28,913 nucleotides of DNA from an uncultured Clostridia bacterium (GTDB taxonomy: Bacteria > Bacillota > Clostridia > TANB77 > CAG-508). Under the pieces are notes generated by a model that did not search any database, had not been told where the DNA came from, and saw only the letters and a list, made by a program, of their open reading frames with translations. Below are positions 7,028 to 15,799 of the stretch, in pieces (the stretch's first letter is position 1; every line of letters begins with the position of its first letter). The stretch lies in the NCBI GenBank assembly GCA_947627785.1, contig CANQXC010000002.1, forward strand, positions 1-28,913, in the 5' to 3' direction. A program made the translations under genes and the position numbers.

Positions 7028-9241
7028 TTGGAAATAAAAGGACAGATAATAGATATAATCTATCAAAACGAGATAAATGGTTATATGGTAGCAAATTTTA
7101 GAACAGAAAAAGAAGAACTTGTAGTGGTAGGTTGTATGCCTTTTATAAATGATGGAGATAGTTTAAAATTAGAGGGAAGATTTGTAGAGCATCAAGATTA
7201 TGGTAGACAATTTAAAATAGAAACATTTGAGAAAATAATGCCAGAAACATTAGAAGCATTAGAGAGATATTTGTCTGGTGGAATAATAACAGGAGTAGGA
7301 CCGGCAACAGCAAAAAGAATAACAGAAAAATTTGGAGAAGAGACATTGCATGTTCTAAGATATGAACCAAGTAAACTTGCAAGAGTAAAGGGTATTTCTG
7401 AAGAAAAAGCGAAAAAAATATCAGATGAATTTGCAGAAAAATGGGATTTATGGGAAATAGTAGGATTTTTAGAGAAATTTGGCATATCAGCAGCAAATAG
7501 TAAAAAAGTATATGATGCATTTGGAAAAAATGCAATGCAAGAAATAGAGAACAATCCGTATTTACTACTAGATATCACATATGGAGTAGATTTTAAAAAA
7601 ATAGATAAAATGGCATTAGATTTAGGAATAAATAATAATAATGAAAACAGAATAGAAAGTGCAATTAGGTATAGTTTAGTTTTAGCTAGTAATAATGGAA
7701 ATACATGTGTAGAAAGAGAGAATTTAATAACATATGTAAAAGAATTATTAGATGTGAAAATAGAAGATATAGAAAATGGCTTAATAAATCTAAAAGCAAA
7801 TGGAAAGGTTGAAACAGAGAATATAGAACATATAGAGTGGGTTTTTTTAAATACATTTAACATTTGTGAAAAAAATATTGCACAAAAGTTAATTGCACTA
7901 AAACAATCAAATAATATAAAAAGGATAAAAAATTTTGATAGAAAATTTAAACAAGAAGAAAAAAATATAGATATTACATTATCAGAAAAGCAAAAAGAAG
8001 CAATAAAAGCAGTAAATGAAAATAATGTTTGTGTAATTACTGGTGGACCTGGTACAGGAAAAACAACAATTATAAAATTTATAAAAGACTTATATAAACA
8101 GGAAAAAAAGAAAGTTGCACTTTGTGCACCAACAGGAAGAGCAGCAAAAAGAATGAGTGAAGCAACAGGAGAGGAAGCAACAACTATACATAGATTATTA
8201 GAAATAGGCAAGATGGAAGAGAATTTAGATATAGAAAAGATAGATTTTCAAATAGAACCAATAGATGCAGATGTAATAATTGTAGATGAGATGTCTATGG
8301 TAGATGTATTTATAATGAATTATATATTAAAAGGTATATATTTAGGAACAAAATTAATTTTAGTTGGAGATATAAATCAGTTACCTTCTGTAGGACCAGG
8401 AAATATATTAAAAGATATAATAAATTCTGGGGTGATTACAACAATAGAATTAAATGAGATATTCAGACAAGCAGCTAAAAGTCAAATTATAACAAATGCA
8501 CACAAAGTAAACAATGGAGAAAGCTTTATTACAGCATCAAAAGAGGAAAACAAAGATAAGCTTCAAGATTTTTTCTATATTAATGAACCATCAATGGAAA
8601 AAATGCAAAGAGATGTAATTTCTTTATGCTCTGGAAGATTAAAAAAATATGGAAATTATGATTTCTTTAAAGATATACAAGTTTTAACTCCAACAAAAAA
8701 GGGAGCATTGGGAACAAAAGAATTAAATAAAGAATTACAAAAAGCTTTAAACCAAAACACAAAAATAGAAAAAAAGAATGGTACAAGGACGTTTTTAATA
8801 GGAGATAGGGTAATGCAAGTAAAAAATAACTATGATGTGTATTGGGAGAGAAAAGGTAAAGAGAGTGGAAGTGGCATATTTAATGGAGAATTAGGAATTG
8901 TAACAAAAATAGATGAAATAACGAAACAAATAGAAGTAGAATTTGATGATGAGAAAACAGCATGGTATGGATATGGCGAGTTAGAACAAATAGAACATAG
9001 TTATAGCTTAACAATACATAAAGCTCAAGGAAGTGAATTTGATGTAGTTATAATGTGTATACCACCAGCTGCACCAATGCTACTTACAAGAAATCTACTA
9101 TATACAGGCATTACGAGAGCAAGAAAATTATTAATAATATTAGGAACAAAAAATGTTATAGAATATATGATACAAAATACAGAAACTAAAAAAAGAAATA
9201 CGGGTTTGGAAGATAAGCTAATAAAATTAGGAATGCAGTAA
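7028..9241 (+). CDS. recD2: RecD2-type DNA helicase
   Basis: A superfamily 1B 5'-3' DNA helicase of the RecD2/YrrC family, found in bacteria without RecBC and linked to replication-fork maintenance and repair. At 737 residues it has the normal length. An N-terminal OB-like region (1-75) is followed by helix-hairpin-helix segments ('GGIITGVGPATAKRI' near 85) and the helicase core. The core has Walker A 'GGPGTGKTT' (about 339-347), Walker B 'VIIVDEMSMVD' (about 415), 'VGDINQLPSVGPG' (about 446), 'SLTIHKAQGSEFD' (about 660) and 'YTGITRARK' (about 692). The start codon is TTG, supported by AAAAAGGAG at 7012-7020 seven bases upstream. recG follows 71 bases later, so two helicases for stalled forks lie side by side. 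Confidence 0.95.
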   Translation: MEIKGQIIDIIYQNEINGYMVANFRTEKEELVVVGCMPFINDGDSLKLEGRFVEHQDYGRQFKIETFEKIMPETLEALERYLSGGIITGVGPATAKRITEKFGEETLHVLRYEPSKLARVKGISEEKAKKISDEFAEKWDLWEIVGFLEKFGISAANSKKVYDAFGKNAMQEIENNPYLLLDITYGVDFKKIDKMALDLGINNNNENRIESAIRYSLVLASNNGNTCVERENLITYVKELLDVKIEDIENGLINLKANGKVETENIEHIEWVFLNTFNICEKNIAQKLIALKQSNNIKRIKNFDRKFKQEEKNIDITLSEKQKEAIKAVNENNVCVITGGPGTGKTTIIKFIKDLYKQEKKKVALCAPTGRAAKRMSEATGEEATTIHRLLEIGKMEENLDIEKIDFQIEPIDADVIIVDEMSMVDVFIMNYILKGIYLGTKLILVGDINQLPSVGPGNILKDIINSGVITTIELNEIFRQAAKSQIITNAHKVNNGESFITASKEENKDKLQDFFYINEPSMEKMQRDVISLCSGRLKKYGNYDFFKDIQVLTPTKKGALGTKELNKELQKALNQNTKIEKKNGTRTFLIGDRVMQVKNNYDVYWERKGKESGSGIFNGELGIVTKIDEITKQIEVEFDDEKTAWYGYGELEQIEHSYSLTIHKAQGSEFDVVIMCIPPAAPMLLTRNLLYTGITRARKLLIILGTKNVIEYMIQNTETKKRNTGLEDKLIKLGMQ

Positions 9242-9312
9242 TTATTGTAAAACAAAGAGTGTGAGTTTATGTATGGTAAGCAATATATTGAGAATAGAAG
9301 GGGAAAAACATA

Positions 9313-11361
9313 ATGGTAGATTTATTAAAAGATGCAAAATATATAAAGGGAGTGGGACCAAATAGGATAAAACAGTTAAACAAACTAGGTATATATACAT
9401 TAAATGATGTAATAACATACTATCCAAGAGCATATGAAGATAGAGGAAAACCAAAGTGTATAAAAGATTTAGTAGATGGTGAAGAAGCATTAATAAAAGC
9501 AACTTGTGTTACAAAAATGACTGAGATAAAAATAAGAAAAAATATGTCAATATATAAACTAATAGTAAGAGATGATACCGCAAATTGTACTCTAACATGG
9601 TTTAATGCGTATTACTTAAAAAATAGATTTAGAATAGGTGAGACATATCAGTTTTTTGGAAAAGTAAAAAGAAGAATAAACCAAATAGATATATCAAATC
9701 CAATATTTGATGATGAAAATTCAAATAAAAATACTGGTAAAATTATACCAATATATTCTAGTACATATGAAATATCACAAAATATCCTAAGAAAAATAAT
9801 AGAAAATGCTTTAAATGAGGTAAAAGGGAATATACCAGAAACATTGCCACAGTATTTAATAGATGAATATAAATTAATGGATATAAATACAACAACACAA
9901 GAGATTCATTTTCCAGAGAATTTTAAAAAGTATAACGAAGCACGAAGGAGGCTGGTATTTGAGGAATTACTTATTATGCAGCTTGCATTGTTAAATTTAA
10001 AGAGTAATTATAACAATGAAACAAAAGGCATAGAATTTAGTAAAGAAGCAAGAATGTATGAAATAATAAATGAACTACCATTTAAACTAACAAATGCTCA
10101 AACTAGAGTATTAGAAGAAATAGATAGAGATATGGAAAGCAAGAAAAGTATGAATAGGCTTTTACAAGGAGATGTAGGAAGTGGAAAGACAGCTGTTGCA
10201 ATGGTAGCTGTGTATAAAGCAGTAAAAAGTAATTATCAAGCAGCTGTGATGGTACCAACGGCAATACTTGCAAAACAACATTATGAAAATTTTAAGAGTA
10301 TATTAACTAAATTTAATATAGAATGTGAACTTTTAGTTAGTGGAACACCAAAGAAGAAAAAAGAAGAAATATTAGAACGATTAAGGAATGGGCAAATAGA
10401 TGTAATTATAGGAACACACGCATTATTACAAGAAAATGTAGAGTTTAATAAATTAGGATTAGTAGTTACAGATGAACAACATAGATTTGGAGTAAGACAA
10501 AGAGGAATAATAAATAGCAAAGGAGAAAATCCGGATGTATTAGTTATGTCTGCAACACCAATACCTAGAACATTAGCATTAATATTATATGGAGATTTGG
10601 ATATATCAATAATAGATGAACTTCCACCCAATAGGCAAAAGATAGATACATTTGCAGTAACACCTTCAAAAGAAGAAAGAGTAAACAATTTTGTAAAGGC
10701 TCAAATAAATGAGGGAAGACAAGCATACATAGTGTGTCCATTAGTAGAGGAAAATGAAGAAATAAATGCAAAATCTGTAATGGAAATAGCAGAAAAATAT
10801 AAGAATGAAACATTTAAAGAATATAGAGTTGAATATATACATGGAAAATTAAATAAAAAAGAAAAAGACAGAATAATGGAAGATTTTAAAAATGACAATA
10901 TAGATATATTAATATCTACAACAGTAATAGAAGTTGGAGTAGATGTTCCTAATAGTACAATAATGGTAATAGAAAATGCAGAACGATTTGGTCTTGCAAC
11001 TCTACATCAGTTAAGAGGAAGAGTTGGTAGAGGAAAATATAAATCATATTGTATACTAAAATATAAGGGAAATAGTGAACAAACAAGAGAAAGAATGAAA
11101 ATAATGGTAGAAACAAACGATGGTTTTAAAATATCAGAAAAAGATTTAGAACTTAGAGGGTCTGGAGAATTTTTTGGAACCAAACAGCATGGAATACCAG
11201 AACTGAAAATAGCAAATCTATTTCAAGATATAGAGATTTTAAAAGATATCCAAAGTTTGGCATTAAAAATATTAAATGAAGATAAAAAACTAGAGGAAAA
11301 GAAAAATTTATTATTAAAAAATCAAATAGAAGAGAAATTCAATAAAAGAATAGATATATAA
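9313..11361 (+). CDS. recG: ATP-dependent DNA helicase RecG
   Basis: Reverses stalled replication forks and remodels branched DNA. The 682 residues match the family. The N-terminal wedge domain starts with a helix-hairpin-helix-like 'YIKGVGPNRIKQLNKLG' (about 9-25) and an OB fold (about 60-150). The superfamily 2 core has Walker A 'GDVGSGKTAVAM' (about 286), the DEAH-type box as 'DEQHRFGVRQR' (about 387), 'SATPIPRTLAL' (about 414), and the family-specific C-terminal region with 'TTVIEVGVDVPN', 'LRGRVGRGKYKSYC' and 'ELRGSGEFFGTKQHG'. AGAAGGGG (9297-9304) precedes the ATG by 8 bases. It may be read from the upstream operon; I see no strong promoter in the 71-base gap. A clear terminator follows. 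Confidence 0.97.
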   Translation: MVDLLKDAKYIKGVGPNRIKQLNKLGIYTLNDVITYYPRAYEDRGKPKCIKDLVDGEEALIKATCVTKMTEIKIRKNMSIYKLIVRDDTANCTLTWFNAYYLKNRFRIGETYQFFGKVKRRINQIDISNPIFDDENSNKNTGKIIPIYSSTYEISQNILRKIIENALNEVKGNIPETLPQYLIDEYKLMDINTTTQEIHFPENFKKYNEARRRLVFEELLIMQLALLNLKSNYNNETKGIEFSKEARMYEIINELPFKLTNAQTRVLEEIDRDMESKKSMNRLLQGDVGSGKTAVAMVAVYKAVKSNYQAAVMVPTAILAKQHYENFKSILTKFNIECELLVSGTPKKKKEEILERLRNGQIDVIIGTHALLQENVEFNKLGLVVTDEQHRFGVRQRGIINSKGENPDVLVMSATPIPRTLALILYGDLDISIIDELPPNRQKIDTFAVTPSKEERVNNFVKAQINEGRQAYIVCPLVEENEEINAKSVMEIAEKYKNETFKEYRVEYIHGKLNKKEKDRIMEDFKNDNIDILISTTVIEVGVDVPNSTIMVIENAERFGLATLHQLRGRVGRGKYKSYCILKYKGNSEQTRERMKIMVETNDGFKISEKDLELRGSGEFFGTKQHGIPELKIANLFQDIEILKDIQSLALKILNEDKKLEEKKNLLLKNQIEEKFNKRIDI

Positions 11362-11391
11362 AATAATTTTAAAACATATATGAATAATTTC

Positions 11392-11434
11392 AAAAAATCA
11401 AAATAGATATTAAATAACTATTTTGATTTTTTTT
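11392..11434 (+). terminator. Rho-independent terminator after recG
   Basis: A 15-bp stem pairs AAAAAATCAAAATAG (11392-11406) with CTATTTTGATTTTTT (11418-11432). The 3' arm runs into eight consecutive T residues (11427-11434). It ends the repair operon before the next gene's own promoter. Confidence 0.88.
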
Positions 11435-11506
11435 ATTGAAATAAAAAAGTTATTCTTAAGGACAAAAAGAATGTAAGGAATATAGAAAGTAAGAATTTTA
11501 GGAAAA

Positions 11507-11546
11507 ATTACAAAAAAATTACAAAAATATTACAAAATTATTACAT
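11507..11546 (+). promoter_or_regulatory. Four ATTACA direct repeats with exact 11-bp period
   Basis: TTACA begins at 11508, 11519, 11530 and 11541, always preceded by A and followed by A/T-rich filler. The next 11-bp step lands on TTGAA (11552), the promoter's -35. The array covers about -80 to -41 relative to the predicted start point. Direct hexamers repeated once per helical turn are the usual target of OmpR/PhoB-family response regulators; B. subtilis PhoP boxes have the similar form TTWACA with 11-bp spacing. The regulator here is unknown. Confidence 0.55.
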
Positions 11547-11551
11547 ATTTG

Positions 11552-11580
11552 TTGAAAATTTATGTAAAATGGTATATAAT
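11552..11580 (+). promoter_or_regulatory. Sigma-A promoter of the Cys-rich repeat gene
   Basis: TTGAAA (11552-11557) and a perfect TATAAT (11575-11580) are 17 bases apart. Transcription should start near 11587. This places an upstream in-frame ATG (11569) inside the promoter and fixes the translation start at 11608. Confidence 0.85.
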
Positions 11581-11607
11581 AGAAGAGGTGTAAAAAGGAG
11601 GATTGTT

Positions 11608-13902
11608 ATGAAGAAACAAAGAGTAATAATATTTGCAATCGTTTCTACAATTTTATTAATAGCAATAATTGCAGTATCAATAATATCAAACAATAAAACA
11701 AAAGCAGCAACTTGTAATCACTATTGCAGTGCATGGGAGGATTACGGAAATGTGCATTCAGGAAGATGTAATTATTGTGGAATACCAATGGCTGAGCCAC
11801 ATACTTATGTAAACGGAAAATGCACAAAATGTAGTGCTGTTCAAACAAACTCAGCAGAAGATTGTACACATGCAGTAACTTATTATGAGTTTGATAATCA
11901 ATATCATTGGAAAATATGTTCAAATTGTAAAAAACAATGGTCTAAAGAAGCACACTCAATAGGAAACAACGGAAAATGTACAACATGCGATTTTGAATGT
12001 CAACATTCAGTAACTTACTATGATTATAATAACCAATATCATTGGAAAGTATGTTCAAATTGTAAAAAACAATGGGCTCAAGAGGAACATACAATGGGAA
12101 ACAATGGAAAATGTACAACATGTGATTTTGAATGTCAACATTCAGTAACTTATTATGATTACGATACAGAATATCATTGGAAAATATGTCCAAATTGTAA
12201 TAAAGAGTGGCCAGAACAAAGACATATATTTGATAATAATGGAGCATGTAAAGAATGTGATTATGTATGTAAACATAAATCTTATAGAAATGGAAGATGC
12301 ACTAACTGTGGTAAGATATGTAATCATGAAGAATTTGAATGGCACCAAAGTGCTACTGAACACTGGAAAATTTGTACAGAATGTTTAAGTGAAATTCCAA
12401 ACAGTAGAACAGCACATATAGTATATACTTGGAGAGATACTGGTAATGGAACACATACGGGTAGATGTACAGAGTGTAATAGAAATATTGAAGAAAATCA
12501 TACATTTGAGAACAATTTATGTAAATGTGGAGCAATTAAAGAATGTACTCATGAACAGAAACTATGGAATTCAAATGAGACACAGCATTGGCAAACATGT
12601 ATAGATTGTGGTCAAGAGATAGCAGGAACTAGAGCAAACCATACATTTGTAAATGGAGTATGTACAACATGTACATATAGCTGTAGCCATACAAATAAAA
12701 CATGGCAAAAAGATGAAACAGGACATTGGCAAACATGTAATACATGTGGTCAAGAGATAGCAGGAACTAGAGCAAACCATACATTTATAAATGGAGTATG
12801 TACAACATGTACATATAGCTGTAGCCATACAAACAAAACATGGCAAAAAGATGAAACAGGACATTGGCAAACATGTAATACTTGTAATCAAGAAATAGCA
12901 GGAACTAGAGCAAACCATACATTTGTAAATGGAGTATGTACAACATGTACATATAGTTGTAAACATACAAGTAAAACATGGAAAAGAGATGAAAATGAAC
13001 ATTGGCAAGAATGTAAAATCTGTTTAATAGAAATACCAGAAACAAGAACATCTCATAACATAACAACTTGGGAAAATTTAGATGCAACATCACATACAGG
13101 AACATGTACAGTATGTAATAAGATAATAAAAGAAAATCATAAATATGAAAATGGAAGATGTAAATGTGGAATTGAAGAAAATGTTCAAGATCCAGAGTGT
13201 AAACATGAAAGTTTATTATGGGAATCAAATGCTACAGAACATTGGAAAAAATGTTCAAAATGTGGTAAAAAAATAGAAGGAACAACAGAAAATCATACAT
13301 TTGAAAACGGAAAATGTACAGTATGTGAATATACTTGTAACCATCCAGAAGAAAAATGGCTTGCAATTTCTAAGGAACACTGGAAAGCATGCAGAATTTG
13401 TAATATGGAATTTGCAGAAACACGTGGTACACATACATTCGAAAATGGAAGATGTACAGAATGTAATTATGTATGTAAACATAAAGACACAATTTGGAAA
13501 CATAATGATACAGAGCATTGGCAACAATGTGAAAACTGTTTAATGGAGATAGAAGGAACACGTGATGAACATACATATAAAGATGGAAAATGTACAACAT
13601 GCTTAATTGCAGAAAATGTAGATAATCCAAATAATAACAACAATAATGATAACAACAGTGGCAACAATGTTAATGGAAACGAACAGAACAATAATAATGG
13701 TGGCAATAATAACAATGGAGAAAACAATAACAATCAATCAAATGTGGGTAATAAGGATAGTGTAAATAATGAGCAAGATAATACAACAAGCAAAAAAGAT
13801 ATTCCAAATACAGGTAGAGAAAATGTTATAATAATTTTAACAGTAGTAGTATCAGTTTCAGTAGCAGTAACATTTGTAAAAATGAAAAAAATGAAAATTT
13901 AA
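11608..13902 (+). CDS. Cell-wall-anchored protein of tandem Cys/His repeats (IPNTG)
   Basis: A 764-residue secreted protein. An N-terminal Lys-containing signal peptide (1-35, ending near 'KTKAA') is followed by about 600 residues of repeats. The basic unit reads roughly C-x-H...W...HW-x2-C-x2-C...H-[TS]-x-x-N-G-x-C-x2-C-x-[YF]-x-C. I count eleven 'HW..C..C' motifs plus three shorter 'H[TS]G.C..C' units, and about 68 cysteines in all. Paired CX2C motifs with conserved His suggest zinc-ribbon-like metal sites or a disulfide ladder outside the cell. An Asn/Gly-rich spacer (bases 13620-13800) leads to 'IPNTG', a hydrophobic helix and a KMKKMKI tail, a standard sortase signal. AAGGAGG (11595-11601) lies 6 bases before this ATG. 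The gene is monocistronic with its own promoter and terminator. Similar 'HTF.NG.CT.C' repeats occur in other gut Firmicutes surface proteins as far as I recall; function unknown. Confidence 0.85.
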   Translation: MKKQRVIIFAIVSTILLIAIIAVSIISNNKTKAATCNHYCSAWEDYGNVHSGRCNYCGIPMAEPHTYVNGKCTKCSAVQTNSAEDCTHAVTYYEFDNQYHWKICSNCKKQWSKEAHSIGNNGKCTTCDFECQHSVTYYDYNNQYHWKVCSNCKKQWAQEEHTMGNNGKCTTCDFECQHSVTYYDYDTEYHWKICPNCNKEWPEQRHIFDNNGACKECDYVCKHKSYRNGRCTNCGKICNHEEFEWHQSATEHWKICTECLSEIPNSRTAHIVYTWRDTGNGTHTGRCTECNRNIEENHTFENNLCKCGAIKECTHEQKLWNSNETQHWQTCIDCGQEIAGTRANHTFVNGVCTTCTYSCSHTNKTWQKDETGHWQTCNTCGQEIAGTRANHTFINGVCTTCTYSCSHTNKTWQKDETGHWQTCNTCNQEIAGTRANHTFVNGVCTTCTYSCKHTSKTWKRDENEHWQECKICLIEIPETRTSHNITTWENLDATSHTGTCTVCNKIIKENHKYENGRCKCGIEENVQDPECKHESLLWESNATEHWKKCSKCGKKIEGTTENHTFENGKCTVCEYTCNHPEEKWLAISKEHWKACRICNMEFAETRGTHTFENGRCTECNYVCKHKDTIWKHNDTEHWQQCENCLMEIEGTRDEHTYKDGKCTTCLIAENVDNPNNNNNNDNNSGNNVNGNEQNNNNGGNNNNGENNNNQSNVGNKDSVNNEQDNTTSKKDIPNTGRENVIIILTVVVSVSVAVTFVKMKKMKI
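12591..12960 (+). repeat. 138-bp tandem repeat inside the Cys-rich gene
   Basis: Landmarks such as AGCAGGAACTAGAGCAAACC recur at 12621, 12759 and 12897, exactly 138 bases (46 codons) apart. Two full copies (12591-12728 and 12729-12866) and most of a third differ by only a few bases, mostly in the third copy (for example CTTGTAATCAAGAAA). Flanking units of the same protein repeat are much more diverged, so these copies arose recently or are kept alike by recombination. Confidence 0.9.
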
Positions 13903-13907
13903 AACAT

Positions 13908-13944
13908 AAATTCCTAGATGTGTAAAACATTTAGGAATTTTTTT
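13908..13944 (+). terminator. Terminator after the Cys-rich repeat gene
   Basis: A 14-bp stem (13908-13921 with 13927-13940, one G-T wobble) with a 5-base loop runs into a stretch of seven T residues (13938-13944). It starts six bases after the stop codon. Confidence 0.88.
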
Positions 13945-14052
13945 GCATAAAAAATAACATAAAAGCAAAAAATAAATATTAAAGTAAAACTAATAACCTA
14001 GTTTAAATTGATTAAATAATATTGATATAAAGATGAAAGGAATGTTGTTATT

Positions 14053-14997
14053 ATGATAAACTTTAATACAGATTTAGCAGTAGAAAGAAGTGATATATAT
14101 AGAAAAGCAAATAATATAGAAAATGATATAGAAGGTATTGAAACAGAAGAACAAGAAATAAATGATAAAATAAAGATTTCAAGAGTAAAAATTATTGATG
14201 AAAAAGGAGCAGAGGCTATTGGAAAACCAATAGGAAATTATATTACAGTAGATATAAAAAAATTAAAAATTGCAGGTGTAGATGAAATACAAAAAGCTGC
14301 AGAAACTGTAACAACAGAGCTAAAATCATTAATAGATAAACATGTAGATAAAGAGGGAGATATTTTAATAGTAGGCTTAGGAAATGTTTATGTAACACCA
14401 GATTCATTAGGTCCAAAAGTAGTTAAAGATATAGATATAACGAGACACCTTCTAAAATATGCTCCAGAATATATAGATAAAGATACAAGGCCGGTAACAG
14501 CAATTGCACCAGGAGTTTTAGGAACAACTGGAATAGAAACAATGGAGATTATAAAAGGAATAGTTGATAATATACATCCTAAACTTGTAATTGTTATAGA
14601 TAGTTTATCATCAAAAAGCATAGAAAGAATTAGCAGTACAGTACAAATAGCAGATACAGGAATAGTTCCAGGAGCAGGAGTAGGAAATGCAAGAAATGAA
14701 ATAAGTGAAAACACCTTGAATATTCCAGTAATAGCCATAGGCGTGCCAATGGTGGTAGAAGCGGCAACAATAGCATCAGACAGTATTGATTTATTTATAG
14801 AGAAGCTTCAACAAGATGCAAAGTCAAATGACTATTTAAATGAACTTAAAAATGTAGATAAATATGAAATGATAAGGGAGGCATTAGCTCCTAAAGATTA
14901 TAATTTAATTGTAACACCAAAAGAAATAGATGATTTAATAGAAAATATGAAAGACGTGGTTGCAAGAGGAATAAACTTTGCAATTCAAGAAAGTTGA
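14053..14997 (+). CDS. gpr: Spore germination protease GPR
   Basis: Aspartic-type endopeptidase (MEROPS A25) made as a zymogen in the forespore; it degrades small acid-soluble spore proteins during germination. The 314 residues start with 'NFNTDLAVERSDIY', the conserved N-terminus that includes the propeptide region. Downstream are 'VGLGNVYVTPDSLGPKVV' (about 105-122), 'AIAPGVLGTTGIET', and the hallmark 'DSLSSKSIERISSTVQIAD' followed by 'GIVPGAGVGNARNEIS'. AAAGGA (14036-14041) lies 11 bases before the ATG. Family members are transcribed by sigma-F/sigma-G in the forespore; I could not identify a convincing sigma-G promoter by eye. In many Firmicutes gpr precedes spoIIP; here a convergent membrane-protein gene follows instead. 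Confidence 0.96.
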   Translation: MINFNTDLAVERSDIYRKANNIENDIEGIETEEQEINDKIKISRVKIIDEKGAEAIGKPIGNYITVDIKKLKIAGVDEIQKAAETVTTELKSLIDKHVDKEGDILIVGLGNVYVTPDSLGPKVVKDIDITRHLLKYAPEYIDKDTRPVTAIAPGVLGTTGIETMEIIKGIVDNIHPKLVIVIDSLSSKSIERISSTVQIADTGIVPGAGVGNARNEISENTLNIPVIAIGVPMVVEAATIASDSIDLFIEKLQQDAKSNDYLNELKNVDKYEMIREALAPKDYNLIVTPKEIDDLIENMKDVVARGINFAIQES

Positions 14998-15037
14998 AAA
15001 TGTTATGCAAAATAGTGTTAAATTAATTTCATAGCTA

Positions 15038-15730
15038 TTATATAACAAAACTAATTGCATAAACAAAAAGCATATGTAAAGGGTAAAATAGATATAAAAT
15101 ATATCTAGAGTTTGGCCCTTTCTTTTTATTATATAAGCAAATAAATATAAGTGGAATTAAAGTACATAGAGCAAAAGGAAAGTAGTATTCAAAAGCAGAC
15201 TTAAAAATTGCGGTTCCATAGCTATAATAAGAAAAAATATTATAACCATATTTAATAATAGTAGCAATAGTAAAAGATAAAGCCATTAAAATTTTGCTGT
15301 TATTAAAAACATAGAATAGAAAAGTTATAGCAACACCATAAAAACCATAATCACAGTGTAGAAATTCGGAAATAATACCAAGTGCAATACATACAATTAT
15401 ACCAAAGAGTTTATTACATTTATCATATGCAGCAATTGAAATAAGTCCAAAAGATAATGTGAAAATTACATTTAAGCCCCAATTATCTGTAATAATAGAA
15501 GAAAATAACATAAAAGGTATTTGCGATACAAGAGCGAAAATTAATAATCTATATAGATATTTTTTTAAGCTTTTGGTATGTGTATATCCTTCGGAGATTT
15601 GAAATGAAAATATAGGAAAAGCAATTCTTCCAATATAATTAAAATATGAAGTATCATTAAAGATAGCATAACCAATGTGATCTATAAACATTGTAATACA
15701 TGCAATAATTTTTAAAACAAAAGCATTCAT
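15038..15730 (-). CDS. TraX-family integral membrane protein
   Basis: A 230-residue polytopic membrane protein of the TraX family (pfam05857). Named for the F-plasmid pilin N-acetylase, most chromosomal members in Firmicutes have no known substrate and are thought to be membrane acyltransferases. The N-terminus 'IIACITMFIDHIGYAIF', then 'YIGRIAFPIFSFQISEGY' and 'LLIFALVSQIPF', are family landmarks. About seven or eight hydrophobic helices follow, ending in 'YLFYPLHMLFVYAISFVI'. AGGAGA lies upstream of the ATG in a good position. It is the last gene of the minus-strand block, 70 bases after ytxC. No conjugation gene is nearby, so the name should not be read as evidence of a mobile element. A hairpin that may stop gpr transcription overlaps its 3' end. 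Confidence 0.85.
   Translation of the reverse strand: MNAFVLKIIACITMFIDHIGYAIFNDTSYFNYIGRIAFPIFSFQISEGYTHTKSLKKYLYRLLIFALVSQIPFMLFSSIITDNWGLNVIFTLSFGLISIAAYDKCNKLFGIIVCIALGIISEFLHCDYGFYGVAITFLFYVFNNSKILMALSFTIATIIKYGYNIFSYYSYGTAIFKSAFEYYFPFALCTLIPLIFICLYNKKKGPNSRYILYLFYPLHMLFVYAISFVI
15077..15127 (+). terminator. Probable gpr terminator inside a convergent gene
   Basis: AAAGGG (15077-15082) pairs with CCCTTT (15115-15120). Inside, TAGATATA/TATATCTA forms an 8-bp helix with an AAA loop, and TAAA/TTTG can extend it. On the plus strand CTTTTTATT follows, as for a terminator reading from gpr. The same bases encode the last residues of the minus-strand TraX-family protein. Confidence 0.5.
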
Positions 15731-15799
15731 AGTACGAATCTCCTATACTTAAAATATAAAATATTTATAGCATAAGAAAAAAGAAAAGTCAATTTTAAA

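Noticed and set aside
11569..11607. Upstream ATG extending the Cys-rich protein by 13 residues
   Set aside because: It overlaps the TATAAT at 11575-11580 and so precedes the transcription start; AAGGAGG supports 11608.
12155..12388. Shifted plus-strand frames inside the Cys-rich gene (also 13301-13543)
   Set aside because: They are out-of-frame shadows of a repetitive gene, without start signals.
12591..12960. Regular repeats that might suggest a CRISPR array
   Set aside because: The 138-bp units are contiguous, have no unique spacers, keep one reading frame and encode the Cys-rich protein.
15038..15730. TraX as a sign of a conjugative element
   Set aside because: No relaxase, coupling protein, integrase or attachment repeats are present; chromosomal TraX homologues are common in Firmicutes.
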